DNA of 64,000 nucleotides. Source: Nocardia amikacinitolerans NBRC 108937. GTDB lineage: Bacteria; Actinomycetota; Actinomycetes; Mycobacteriales; Mycobacteriaceae. Of this stretch, positions 15,470-24,215 are shown in pieces; the stretch's first letter is position 1, and the number at the start of each line of letters is the position of its first letter. Position numbers and translations under genes: made by a program. The stretch spans positions 100,793-164,792 of the forward strand of contig NZ_BDAU01000032.1 in the NCBI RefSeq assembly GCF_001612615.1, read 5' to 3'. The notes beneath the pieces are model-generated. The model saw nothing but the letters and a program-made list of their open reading frames with translations. It did no database searches and was not told the DNA's origin.

Positions 15470-16501
15470 TCAGCCCTCGGCGTCCTCCCGGAACTGCGCC
15501 CGCTTCCAGTCGCCGTAGGGTTCGTCGCGTTCGCGCACCGCCTCGCGGAAGCCGACGGTAGCCGCGCGCAACTGGAAGGCGTAGCCCTCGCGGGTGTGCC
15601 GGGAGATGCCGTCGAACACGGTGCTGACCATTCCGGAGTTCGCCACACCCTGAGCGAGCAGCGCGCTGTTGAGCGCGAGCTTGGCCATGATCAGCTGGTT
15701 GATCGGCATGCGGGCGATGCGGGCGACGAGTGCCTCGGTGCGTTCGTCGAGCTCGTCGGCCGGGCAGGATTCGACGGCGAGGCCCCATTCGGCGGCCTGC
15801 TTGCCGCTGATGCAGTCGCCGGTGAACAGCAGCCGCTTGGCGAGCTGATCGCCGAGCCGGTGCGCCCACATGCCCGCCGCCGGAATGCCCCAGACGCGGG
15901 TGGGCGGGTAGCCGATCTTGGTGTCGTCGGCGCAGATGATCTGATCGGCGAACAGCGCGATGTCGGTGCCGCCCGCGACAGCGAAGCCGTGCAGTTTGGC
16001 CACGGTCGGCTTGTTGGCGTGCAGCAGGCTGGAAAAGCCGCGGTTGAAGCGGCTCATCATCTGATAGTCGACCATCGGATCCCAGGTGCCCCATGGATTG
16101 TGGTTGCGCGCCTGCACGGTGGGATCGAGGACCGTGCCGTCCACCGGCGCCGCGCCGCCGTCCGGTGCGAAGCCGTTCTCCGCGAAGATCGACAGGTCGT
16201 AGCCGCCGCAGAACCCCTTGCCGCGGCCGGACACCAGGATCACGTGCACGCGCGGGTCCAGGTCGGCCCGCTCGACCGCCGCGGCGAGTTCGATCGGGGT
16301 GTCCGCGGTGATCGCGTTGCCGTGGTCGGGGCGGTCGAAGGTGATGCGGGCGACCCGATCGGTGACCTCATAGGTCAGCGTCCGGTACCGGATGTCGGAG
16401 GGCGCCTGTTCCCGGTCGGCGAACAGCGAGTCCTTGCCTTCGGTCAGGCCTTCGTACCAGGCGGCGGGGCGGGTACCCGCGTGATCGGTGTAGTCGGGCA
16501 A
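15470..16501 (-). CDS. enoyl-CoA hydratase/isomerase (crotonase) family protein
   Basis: 343 residues, longer than the usual 260 because of an N-terminal extension (1-40) and an insertion at about 110-140. The crotonase core is clear: RITFDRPDHGNAIT, oxyanion-hole segment SGRGKGFCGGYDLS, and second oxyanion segment KLHGFAVAGGTDIALFAD. The glutamate pair of true hydratases is not obvious in the second half (GYPPTRVWGIPAAG), so another crotonase reaction is possible. It starts 28 bases after the AidB-like acyl-CoA dehydrogenase gene, so the two form an operon, presumably for fatty acyl or branched acyl-CoA oxidation. Confidence 0.85.
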   Translation of the reverse strand: MPDYTDHAGTRPAAWYEGLTEGKDSLFADREQAPSDIRYRTLTYEVTDRVARITFDRPDHGNAITADTPIELAAAVERADLDPRVHVILVSGRGKGFCGGYDLSIFAENGFAPDGGAAPVDGTVLDPTVQARNHNPWGTWDPMVDYQMMSRFNRGFSSLLHANKPTVAKLHGFAVAGGTDIALFADQIICADDTKIGYPPTRVWGIPAAGMWAHRLGDQLAKRLLFTGDCISGKQAAEWGLAVESCPADELDERTEALVARIARMPINQLIMAKLALNSALLAQGVANSGMVSTVFDGISRHTREGYAFQLRAATVGFREAVRERDEPYGDWKRAQFREDAEG

Positions 16502-16529
16502 CGGGAGAGTCCCTTTCGATCGGATGGAA

Positions 16530-18158
16530 TCAGAGCTTGGGCGTCACGCGTTCGATGATGGACCCGGTGTCGACGCCGTGCGGCAGAGTTCCGAAGACGT
16601 CGCCGCGATCGCGGCCGAGCCTGCTCGCGGTGTAGCCGTCGGCGACCGCGGGATGTCCGTAACGCACCAGCAGCGAGCCTTGCAGTACCTGCGCCATCTC
16701 GCCGACCACACGGCGGGCGCGGTACTGGATCGTGTCGAAGTCGGTGAACTGATCACGCAACGCGGCGATCGCGGCGTCGAGCCTGGCGTCCGCGCCGCGC
16801 GCCTGCTCCACCTCGTCGAAGAAGACGCCGAGGGTTTCGGGCTGTTTGGCCAGGGCGCGCAGCGTGTCGAGCGCGGCGACGTTGCCCGAGCCCTCCCACA
16901 CCGACATCAGCGGCGCCTCCCGGTACAGCCTCGGCATCCGCGATTCCTCGACGTACCCGTTGCCGCCAAGGCATTCCAGGGCTTCGGCCGCGTGGATCGG
17001 TCCACGCTTGCAGACGTAGTACTTGCTGACCGCCAGCGCGATCCTGCGCAGTCGGTCGGCGGTCTCGTCACCGGCGACGGCTCGATCGGTCACCTCGGCG
17101 AGCCACAGCGCGACCGTGGTCGCACCTTCGGCCTCCAGCGCAAGGTCGGCGAGCACATTGCGCATCAGCGGCTGGTCGATCAGGTGGGCGCCGAAGGCGC
17201 GGCGGTGGGTGGCGTGGTGCACGGCCATGGCGACGCCCGCCCGCATCCCGGAGGCCGACCCGAGCGCGCAGTCGAGCCGGGTCAGGTTCACCATCTCGAT
17301 GATCGTCGGGACGCCGCGGCCTTCCGCGCCGACCAACCAGCCGACGGTGTCGTCGTACTCGACCTCGCTGCTCGCGTTGGAGTGGTTGCCGAGCTTGTCC
17401 TTCAGGCGTTGCAGGTTGAAGGTGTTGCGGGTGCCGTCGGGCAGCACGCGCGGGACGAAGAAGCACGACAGTCCGCCCGGCGCCTGCGCGAGGACGAGGA
17501 AGAAGTCCGACATCGGCGCCGAGGTGAACCACTTGTGCCCGGTGATGCGGTAGGTGCCGTCCGCGTTCGGCACCGCGGCCGTCGTGTTCGCGCGGACGTC
17601 CGAACCGCCCTGCTTCTCGGTCATCGACATGCCCGCGATCAGCCCGCGCTTGGTCGACGGCACGCGCAGACCGGGGTCGTATTCCTTGGCGACGAGCAGC
17701 GGCTCGTACTGCGCAGCGAGCTCCGGGTTGGCGCGCAGCGCGGGCACCACGGCGTAGGTCATCGAGATCGGGCAGCCGTGGCCTGCGTCGACCTGACTCC
17801 ACACGCTCATCTTCGCGGCGCGCACCAGATGCGGGCTCGGGCCGCTGTCCGCCCACGGCGCGGCGTGCAGGCCGAAGCCGACCGCGTACTCCATCAACCG
17901 GTGGTAGCTCGGGTCGTACTCGACCTCGTCGATCCGGTGCCCGTAGCGGTCGTGGGTCCGCAGCACCGGCGGGCGCGCCTCGGCCAGGTCGCCGAGTGTC
18001 TGGGCCTCGGCGCTGCCCGCGACCTTGCCGACCGCGCGCACGTCGTCGATGGCCGATTCGGCCCCCGTCCTGCGCAAGGCCTCCAGGATCACCGGCTGCT
18101 CCGCCGCGTCGAAATCCACCAACGGTGGAACCTGATTCGTCACCTCGTGTGTGGGCAT
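16530..18158 (-). CDS. acyl-CoA dehydrogenase of the AidB type
   Basis: 542 residues, about 150 longer than ordinary acyl-CoA dehydrogenases and equal to AidB-type proteins. The diagnostic segments are MTEKQGGSDVRANTT (flavin-binding loop) and ITGHKWFTSAPMSDFFLVLA. The helical C-terminal domain contains CLGGNGYVEESRMPRLYREA, and the C-terminal extension is typical of AidB. AidB binds FAD and DNA in E. coli, but actinobacterial members are usually annotated as acyl-CoA or isovaleryl-CoA dehydrogenases. It is divergent from the PaaX-type regulator at 18270 and leads an operon with the crotonase at 15470. Confidence 0.88.
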   Translation of the reverse strand: MPTHEVTNQVPPLVDFDAAEQPVILEALRRTGAESAIDDVRAVGKVAGSAEAQTLGDLAEARPPVLRTHDRYGHRIDEVEYDPSYHRLMEYAVGFGLHAAPWADSGPSPHLVRAAKMSVWSQVDAGHGCPISMTYAVVPALRANPELAAQYEPLLVAKEYDPGLRVPSTKRGLIAGMSMTEKQGGSDVRANTTAAVPNADGTYRITGHKWFTSAPMSDFFLVLAQAPGGLSCFFVPRVLPDGTRNTFNLQRLKDKLGNHSNASSEVEYDDTVGWLVGAEGRGVPTIIEMVNLTRLDCALGSASGMRAGVAMAVHHATHRRAFGAHLIDQPLMRNVLADLALEAEGATTVALWLAEVTDRAVAGDETADRLRRIALAVSKYYVCKRGPIHAAEALECLGGNGYVEESRMPRLYREAPLMSVWEGSGNVAALDTLRALAKQPETLGVFFDEVEQARGADARLDAAIAALRDQFTDFDTIQYRARRVVGEMAQVLQGSLLVRYGHPAVADGYTASRLGRDRGDVFGTLPHGVDTGSIIERVTPKL

Positions 18159-18269
18159 AGCTGTCCGTCCTCCCGGGTCTATTACAAGCCTGCGTCACGC
18201 GCCGGACAATTGCAATACCCTGCGTGCGGCGGGCGGGAACGGTGAGCGGGTTGTGGCTAGCATCGGGGC

Positions 18270-19022
18270 ATGGATTCGCGTGGTGCGCCGGTACGGAAGC
18301 TGACCGCGCGGTCGGCGATCCTGAGCGCGCTGCTCGGCGCGCATCCGGCCGAGGCGCCGGTCAGCTGGATCGTGCGGGTGTCGACCGGGCTCGGACTCCA
18401 GGAATCGGCGGTGCGCGCGGCGCTGACCAGGATGGTCGCGGGTGGCGATCTGGAGCGCAGGGACAGCGCCTACCGCCTCGCGCCGCGGCTGATCGAGCGG
18501 CAGAACCGGCAGGACGAGGCCATGCATCCGCCGACGGGCGAATGGGACGGCGCTTGGCGGCTCGCCATCGTGACGGTCGGCGCCGACGACTCGACCGACC
18601 GGGCCGCGTTCCGGGAAGTGTTGCGCGCCAAGAAGTTCGGCGAACTCCGCGAGGGCGTCTGGACCAGGCCGGACAACCTCGGCACCGAGTTCCCCGCCGC
18701 CGCGGCGCGCCGCCTGACGATCTTCACCGGCCACCCCGGCGAACCGGACCGCGAACTCGCCGAACGACTCTTCCAGCCGGACGCCTGGGCCGAGAACGCG
18801 CGACTGCTCTTGTCCGCCATGGCGGCGGCGGACGCCATCGGCGACCGTTTCGAGATCGCCGCCGCGACGGTGCGGCACATCCTCAACGACCCGATGCTGC
18901 CCGCCGAACTACTGCCCCGCCGCTGGCCGGGCCGCGAATTGCGCGCGGCGTACCTGGATTTCCGCGCGGAGTTCGCGGCGTTCGCCGAGGCGTTGATGAG
19001 CGATGCCGCGCAGCGGAGCTGA
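18270..19022 (+). CDS. PaaX-family transcriptional regulator
   Basis: 250 residues. The N-terminal winged helix (SAILSALLGAHPAEAPVSWIVRVSTGL... ESAVRAALTRMVAGGDLERR) has the form of the PaaX HTH, and a C-terminal PaaX-like domain follows (WRLAIVTV, NLGTEFPAAAARRLTIFTG). PaaX regulators respond to aryl- or acyl-CoA thioesters. The 110-base gap shared with the divergent AidB-like gene contains the 8-bp palindrome ATTGCAAT (18209-18216), a possible operator. The likely target is the AidB-crotonase operon (inference from position). Confidence 0.85.
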   Translation: MDSRGAPVRKLTARSAILSALLGAHPAEAPVSWIVRVSTGLGLQESAVRAALTRMVAGGDLERRDSAYRLAPRLIERQNRQDEAMHPPTGEWDGAWRLAIVTVGADDSTDRAAFREVLRAKKFGELREGVWTRPDNLGTEFPAAAARRLTIFTGHPGEPDRELAERLFQPDAWAENARLLLSAMAAADAIGDRFEIAAATVRHILNDPMLPAELLPRRWPGRELRAAYLDFRAEFAAFAEALMSDAAQRS

Positions 19023-19033
19023 TCGACGGCCGG

Positions 19034-19750
19034 TCAGCTCGCCTCGCCGCGGTAGTCCGCACCCGCGATGAGCAGGTCCCGCAGTCGCGCCTCGGGATCG
19101 AGCGCGATGCCGAGGGCGCGCAAGCGATGGTCGATCAACAGCCACGCCTCGGCGGTCAGCTGGTCGACCAGCGTCTCCCTTGTGCTCTCCCGGTGCGTCA
19201 GCCACCAGCGCACGGACGCGTCGATCAACCCGAGCAGCGCGATGATGAGCCGCTCCGCCGCGGCCCGGTCCGAACCGAAGCGCGGTATGTATCGCGTTGC
19301 GGCGGCGAAGATCTCGGAGGCGAAGGCGCTGCCGCCGATGCGCGGTTCGTCGTTGCCGCTGCGATAGTTGCGCTCCACGAGGAACCGGTACAGATTCGGA
19401 TGCTCCCCCGCCCAAGCGACGTGTTCGGCGATGGGCGCGCGGATGACATCGATCGGCGTCCCGTCGACGTCGAAGGTGGCGCGGATGCGCGCGGTGAGCT
19501 CGGCGTGCGCGTGCCGCGCGACGGCGCGATCGAGTTCTTCCTTGCCCGCGATGTGCCGGTAGACGTGCGTGCGCACCAGGCCGGCGCGGTCGGCGATCTG
19601 CCCGATCGAAGCCTCTGGCCCGTGCTCTTCGATCGCCGCGACGGCGGCCGCGACGAGCGCACGACGGCGTTCGTCACCGCCCGGCCCGCGCGCACCCGAG
19701 CGGCGGGTTTCGGCGGTATCGGTCCAGCGCTGTCGTCCCACGCGGCTCAC
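19034..19750 (-). CDS. TetR-family transcriptional regulator
   Basis: About 238 residues from the GTG at 19750, which has GGAGG ten bases upstream; a frame starting at 19861 would run through the likely promoter. The HTH is RRALVAAAVAAIEEHGPEAS then IGQIADRAGLVRTHVYRHIA. The ligand domain lacks a recognisable subclass signature. It is divergent from the acyl-CoA dehydrogenase at 19907, and a perfect 6-3-6 inverted repeat (19838-19852) sits between them. It is probably a repressor of the dehydrogenase and itself. Confidence 0.85.
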   Translation of the reverse strand: MSRVGRQRWTDTAETRRSGARGPGGDERRRALVAAAVAAIEEHGPEASIGQIADRAGLVRTHVYRHIAGKEELDRAVARHAHAELTARIRATFDVDGTPIDVIRAPIAEHVAWAGEHPNLYRFLVERNYRSGNDEPRIGGSAFASEIFAAATRYIPRFGSDRAAAERLIIALLGLIDASVRWWLTHRESTRETLVDQLTAEAWLLIDHRLRALGIALDPEARLRDLLIAGADYRGEAS

Positions 19751-19837
19751 CGTATCCGACCTCCACGAGGCGCTGTATCGACTCTCCGCCTGCGCTGCGT
19801 CCAGCTCGAGATTCCGTCTTGTCCCAGCGCAACCGAT

Positions 19838-19852
19838 GGTACACACTGTACC
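19838..19852. promoter_or_regulatory. candidate TetR operator
   Basis: GGTACA-cac-TGTACC is a perfect inverted repeat in the divergent region between the TetR gene (start 19750) and the acyl-CoA dehydrogenase gene (start 19907). A weaker ACTGG/CCAGT pair lies at 19860-19881. Confidence 0.55.
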
Positions 19853-19906
19853 CGTAAACACTGGTCACAAGTATCGCCAGTAATACGCCGAGCCTAAGGA
19901 GTCTCG

Positions 19907-21052
19907 ATGGCCGCCTACCGGTCGTGTTGGATGAACGACGACCTGGACGCGCTGCGCGAACTCGCGCGCGCCTTCTTCGAGAAGGAAGTCGCGCCCAACG
20001 TCGACAAGTACATCGCCCAGCACCACGTCGACCGCGACCTGTGGAACAAGGCAGGCGAACTCGGGCTGCTCTGCCTGTCCATCCCGGAGGAGTACGGCGG
20101 TGGCGGCGGCACCTTCGCGCACGAGGCCGTGCTGATCGAGGAGCAGGCCAGGGTGGTCGACACCGCGTGGGGCCAGAGCCTGCACAACGGCATCGTCGCG
20201 CACTACCTGCTCGCCTACGGAACCGAGGAGCAGAAGCAGCACTGGCTGCCGAAGATGGCCAGCGGCGAGGTCGTAGGCGCGATCGCGATGACGGAGCCCG
20301 GCACCGGCTCGGATCTGCAAAGCATCAAGACCAAGGCGGTCCGCGACGCCGACGAGTACGTCGTCAACGGCTCCAAGACCTTCATCACCAACGGCGCACA
20401 GGCCGACCTGATCATCGTCGTGGTCAAGACCGACACCTCCCAGGGCGCCGCGGGCATCAGCCTGGTGCTCGTCGAGGCGGACCGCCCCGGCTTCCGGCGC
20501 GGCCGGGTGCTGGACAAGATCGGTCAGAAGGGCCAGGACACCTCCGAACTGTTCTTCGAGGACGTGCGTATCCCGGTGAGCAACCTGCTCGGTACGCAGG
20601 AGGGCCAAGGCTTCATCCAGCTCATGCAGCAGCTGCCGCAGGAGCGCCTGATCATCGCGGTCGGCTCGGTGGCGGGCATGGAGACCGCGCTGGAGCACAC
20701 GCTGCGCTACACCAAGGAGCGCGAGGCGTTCGGCCGCCCGGTCTTCGGCTTCCAGAACACGAAGTTCAAGCTGGCCGAGGTCGCCACCGAGGCGAAGATC
20801 GCGCGCGTCTTCACCGACGACTGCATCGCCAAGCACATCGCGGGCGAACTCGACATCCCGACCGTGGCGATGGCGAAGTGGTGGACCACCGACAAGGCCA
20901 TGTCGGTCGCCAGCGAGTGCCTCCAGCTGCACGGCGGCTACGGGTACATGACCGAGTACCCGATCTCGCGCATGTGGGTCGACAACCGGGTGCAGATGAT
21001 CTACGCGGGCACCAACGAGATCATGAAGGAGATCATCGCCCGGTCCCTGTGA
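19907..21052 (+). CDS. acyl-CoA dehydrogenase (FadE type)
   Basis: 381 residues, normal family length. The flavin-binding AIAMTEPGTGSDLQ and WITNG-like FITNGAQADL motifs are present, as are the catalytic-loop segment RLIIAVGSVAGMETAL and the C-terminal LHGGYGYMTEYPISRMWVD ... YAGTNEIMKEIIARS. The base expected near the C-terminal YAGTNEIM region would be the Glu of the isovaleryl/short-chain type enzymes; this needs an alignment. It oxidises an acyl-CoA to the 2-enoyl-CoA with FAD. A TetR gene diverges upstream. Confidence 0.9.
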   Translation: MAAYRSCWMNDDLDALRELARAFFEKEVAPNVDKYIAQHHVDRDLWNKAGELGLLCLSIPEEYGGGGGTFAHEAVLIEEQARVVDTAWGQSLHNGIVAHYLLAYGTEEQKQHWLPKMASGEVVGAIAMTEPGTGSDLQSIKTKAVRDADEYVVNGSKTFITNGAQADLIIVVVKTDTSQGAAGISLVLVEADRPGFRRGRVLDKIGQKGQDTSELFFEDVRIPVSNLLGTQEGQGFIQLMQQLPQERLIIAVGSVAGMETALEHTLRYTKEREAFGRPVFGFQNTKFKLAEVATEAKIARVFTDDCIAKHIAGELDIPTVAMAKWWTTDKAMSVASECLQLHGGYGYMTEYPISRMWVDNRVQMIYAGTNEIMKEIIARSL

Positions 21053-21713
21053 TCGCCCGCTGCTCGGAAGTGGTTTCCAGCGGCCGCGGCGCGTCCGAAA
21101 GACGCGCCGCGATCCGCCAGGCATTGCGCTGAGATCCCGCGCCGAGGCGTTTGCCCCACGAGGAACCGGTGGCGGCTATGTCCGAAGCCGTCGCTGGCGT
21201 CACCTCGTCGATCGTGAGGCCGTGGGCCGCGTAAGGCTCGGCGAGAGCACGTAGCTCGTTCTCGCCGATCGGCGGCAGCCCGGAACCGCGGTCGTGCTCG
21301 GTGACCGATACGAGGATCGACAGGGCCGCGCCGGGCTTCAGCAACCCGGCGAGGCCCGCCGCGACGACCGGGTCCGCGGTCACCACGCCGCGCAGCAGCG
21401 AACCCCACGGGAAGTACACGGTGACCGCGTCGGCGACGCCGTCCAGTTCCACGGGCAGGCGCTCGGCGGCGGCCGCCACGAACAGCGCGTTCGTGAGCTT
21501 GCCGCGCGCGGCCTTGCGGGAGGCTTCGATCATGCCCGCCGCGTTGGCGTCGACGCCGATGACCAACCGGCGCGGGTCGGCGGCGGCCGCGGTGAGCACC
21601 GCGCGTCCGTCGCCGGTACCGAGGTCGATCAGGACCGCCGAATGGCGTCCGATCAGCTCTCGGGCTTAACCGATGTCCACATCGCGGATCTTTTTGCCGA
21701 TGACGATTCGCAT
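21033..21713 (-). pseudogene. KamB-like 16S rRNA (adenine1408-N1) methyltransferase, interrupted by in-frame TAA
   Basis: Reading from the ATG at 21713 gives MRIVIGKKIRDVDIG, then TAA at 21668-21666. The same frame then continues without a break as ARELIGRHSAVLIDLGTGDG and onward to 21033. The second part has the SAM motif DLGTGDG, then VIGVDANAAGMIEASRKAA, the family hallmark FPWGSLLRG and a late SSWGKRL. All of these are typical of the KamB/NpmA aminoglycoside-resistance methyltransferases. Intact length would be 226 residues, close to KamB. No start codon after the stop precedes motif I (first GTG is 21599), so an active enzyme seems impossible without readthrough. A sequencing error is the alternative. 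It overlaps the end of the dehydrogenase gene by 20 bases. Confidence 0.75.
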
Positions 21714-21769
21714 GGGCGCGACGGTAACCGGACGCGTCCGGCGGCGCATCCGAATTTCCGGCGGGCGGC

Positions 21770-22039
21770 TCAGCCCCGCGCCGCGATCCTGGCTTGCACC
21801 TCGGGGCGGCGCAGCGGCGGCACCGACTTCGGCGGCACCTTGCGGTCCGGCAGCTCGGCGAGCAGGCGGGTCGTCACCGCGGCGATGTCGGCCACCGCGG
21901 CCTCCACAACCGGACGCGTCGCCGCGGAGACGCTGGAGATGCCGGCGACCTTGCGCACGTATTGCAGCGCCGCCGCCTGGATCTCCTCCGGTGTCGCAGC
22001 GGGCTCCAACCCGCGCAGGGCTGTGATGTTTCGGCACAT
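21770..22039 (-). CDS. DUF2277 family protein
   Basis: 89 residues opening MCRNITALRGLEP and continuing ATPEEIQAAALQYVRKVAG, which is the characteristic N-terminal signature of DUF2277. The family is small, cytoplasmic and of unknown function, common in actinobacteria and often found near DNA-metabolism or housekeeping genes. The gene is complete. It lies upstream of the broken methyltransferase gene on the same strand with a 56-base gap. Confidence 0.88.
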   Translation of the reverse strand: MCRNITALRGLEPAATPEEIQAAALQYVRKVAGISSVSAATRPVVEAAVADIAAVTTRLLAELPDRKVPPKSVPPLRRPEVQARIAARG

Positions 22040-22200
22040 ACTTCGAGGCTACCGAGGTGGGGTGACATCGTCGCCTGCTCCGACGAGCGCTCCCGCGTAA
22101 GGTCGGAACGGTCGGTTCGGGAGTGGGCGTATCCCGCCTCCGCCACGGCCACGCGCGGCTGTCGGCGAACTCCGTTCGGTTGTGTCGAGAGGGCTGCGCG

Positions 22201-23733
22201 GTGGTCGTTGTGGTGGTGCTGATCGGCGTCGTGGTGCTCGCGGTCTTCGCCGGGCTGCACTGGTATCTGTGGCGGCGACTGGTGCGAGACACGACCGTGC
22301 CGGGGTCGCCTGCGCGACGGATCGGGACCGCGGCGCTGGTGGCGGCTCCGCTACTGCTGCTCGCCGCGTTCTTCGCCGAATCGGCCGGACTGCCGTTTCC
22401 GCTGGTGCAGGCCATCGCGTGGCCGGGCTATTTCTGGGGCGCGCTGTTCGTGTACCTCTTGCTCGCGCTGCTGGCGGGCGAGGTGCTGCGGCCGGTGCTG
22501 CTGCGCTTGTTCGCGCGCGAATCCGCAAGAGGCGCAGGCGCTTCGACGAGGAAATCCGAATCGGCCGATGTACCGGAACCTTCGACCGGACTCGGCGAAG
22601 GGCTCACCACGACAACCGGCGCCGTACGGCGCGACCACACGGCGGCTGCACCCTTGAGCGGCGGAAAAGCCGCAGCCACTTCGACCGAGCAGGGAGAAGA
22701 GCCCGCCGAAGCTCCGGGCGCCGCGACGGAGAAGGTACCGGAGTGCGCGGGCGCACCGGTGCGGCAGGGACCGGGATCCGGCGCCGCACCGAGCACTCCG
22801 TTCGGTCCCGGCGGCCAACTGGACGCACCAACCGGCGCCGCGGCTCCGGGAAGCGAAAAAAGCTCGGCGGCAAGCACTTCGGCTGAACCAGCCCGAGAAC
22901 CCGAACCGATCTCCCGACGCATCTTCGTCTCCCGCGCGATAGCCGGAACCGCCGCGCTCACCGCGGCGACCACCGTCGGCGTCGGCGCCTACGGCGTGCT
23001 GAACGGACCGCAGGTCAAGCGGCTGACGATCCCGCTGGCCAAACTCCCCCGCTCGGCCGACGGATTTCGGATCGCCGTGGTCAGCGACGTGCACCTCGGC
23101 CCGATCCTCGGCAGGGGTTTCGCCGAGCGCGTCGTCCGCACGATCAACGACACCCAGCCCGATCTCATCGCGGTGGTCGGCGATCTGGTGGACGGCAGCG
23201 TCGAGGACCTGCGCCCGGCCGTGGAGCCGCTGGCTCGGCTGCGGGCCAGGCACGGCGCGTTCTTCGTCACCGGCAACCACGAGTACTTCTCCGGCGCGGA
23301 GGAATGGATCGACCACGTGCGGGATCTCGGACTGCGCCTGCTTGCCAACGATCGGACCGAGCTGCCCGGCTTCGACCTCGCGGGCGTCAACGACGTGCAG
23401 GGCGAGCGCATCGGGCAGGGACCGGATTTCGACAAGGCGCTCGGCGACCGCGACCCCGCCCGCACGGCGGTGCTGCTGGCGCACCAGCCCATCCAGATCC
23501 ACGACGCGGTGGCGCACGGCGTCGATCTCCAGCTGTCCGGGCACACCCACGGTGGCCAGCTGTGGCCGGGGAATCTCCTTGCGGCGCTGGCGAATCCGAC
23601 CGTCGCCGGACTCGAACGCCATGGCGACACGCAGCTCTACGTGACGCGCGGCGCTGGCGCATGGGGTCCGCCCGTGCGGGTCGGCGCGCCCTCCGACATC
23701 ACCGTCGTGGAGCTGGCCGCCGCCCGCGCCTGA
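22201..23733 (+). CDS. membrane-anchored metallophosphoesterase
   Basis: 510 residues from a GTG with GAGAGGG seven bases upstream. The N-terminal 100 residues hold three hydrophobic segments. Residues about 105-235 are a disordered Ala/Gly/Pro/Glu linker. An ISRRIFVSRAIAG twin-arginine-like segment and another hydrophobic stretch follow, and the rest is a calcineurin-like phosphoesterase: VVSDVHLG, VVGDLVDG, VTGNHEYFS, LLAHQP and LSGHTHGGQLWPG supply the metal ligands. YkuE-type members act at the outer face of the membrane. The long low-complexity linker is unusual. Substrate unknown. Confidence 0.88.
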   Translation: MVVVVVLIGVVVLAVFAGLHWYLWRRLVRDTTVPGSPARRIGTAALVAAPLLLLAAFFAESAGLPFPLVQAIAWPGYFWGALFVYLLLALLAGEVLRPVLLRLFARESARGAGASTRKSESADVPEPSTGLGEGLTTTTGAVRRDHTAAAPLSGGKAAATSTEQGEEPAEAPGAATEKVPECAGAPVRQGPGSGAAPSTPFGPGGQLDAPTGAAAPGSEKSSAASTSAEPAREPEPISRRIFVSRAIAGTAALTAATTVGVGAYGVLNGPQVKRLTIPLAKLPRSADGFRIAVVSDVHLGPILGRGFAERVVRTINDTQPDLIAVVGDLVDGSVEDLRPAVEPLARLRARHGAFFVTGNHEYFSGAEEWIDHVRDLGLRLLANDRTELPGFDLAGVNDVQGERIGQGPDFDKALGDRDPARTAVLLAHQPIQIHDAVAHGVDLQLSGHTHGGQLWPGNLLAALANPTVAGLERHGDTQLYVTRGAGAWGPPVRVGAPSDITVVELAAARA

Positions 23734-23744
23734 CGTTCTACGGT

Positions 23745-24215
23745 CTAGAGACAGTCGACGCTCGCACCGTCGGCGCCGATTCCGGCGAGCGTGCGAAGGA
23801 CGGCGAGGGCGCCGTCGTGTCCATCGGGGGTCAAGACGGAGAACAGGAGTCGTTGCACTTCATCGGCTTTCGGTAGGAGCTGGGCGTACTCGCGGCGACC
23901 GGTGCGGGTGAGGGCGATCCGGCGTTCGCGTTTGTCGGCCGGGTTGACGGACCGTTTGATCAGGTTCTTCCGTTCGAGGACTCCGGCGGATTGCGCCATT
24001 GTGGAAGTGTCCGTGCTGATTCGTACGGACACCTCGTGCTGGGTCAGCGGCCCCTCCGCGTAGACGACGTTGAGAATGGCGAATTGCGTTGGCGTGATCG
24101 AATCCCCGACCGTGGCGTGCCAGAGCGCGTTGTGGCGTTGGTAGAGCAAACGGATCAGATGTCCAGGTGTGTCCGGGAACACGTGGGGCACCAGCCGCGA
24201 GGTCAGTGAATCCAT
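23745..24215 (-). CDS. MarR-family transcriptional regulator
   Basis: 156 residues. The winged helix is clear: TPTQFAILNVVYAEGPLTQH, STDTSTMAQSAGVLERKNLI and the wing RSVNPADKRERRIALTRTG. MarR proteins often bind phenolic ligands. It is divergent from the dpg operon across a 511-base gap, and it converges on the metallophosphoesterase gene. Control of the dihydroxyphenyl pathway by this regulator is an attractive inference from position and ligand class, but no binding site is proven. Confidence 0.85.
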   Translation of the reverse strand: MDSLTSRLVPHVFPDTPGHLIRLLYQRHNALWHATVGDSITPTQFAILNVVYAEGPLTQHEVSVRISTDTSTMAQSAGVLERKNLIKRSVNPADKRERRIALTRTGRREYAQLLPKADEVQRLLFSVLTPDGHDGALAVLRTLAGIGADGASVDCL

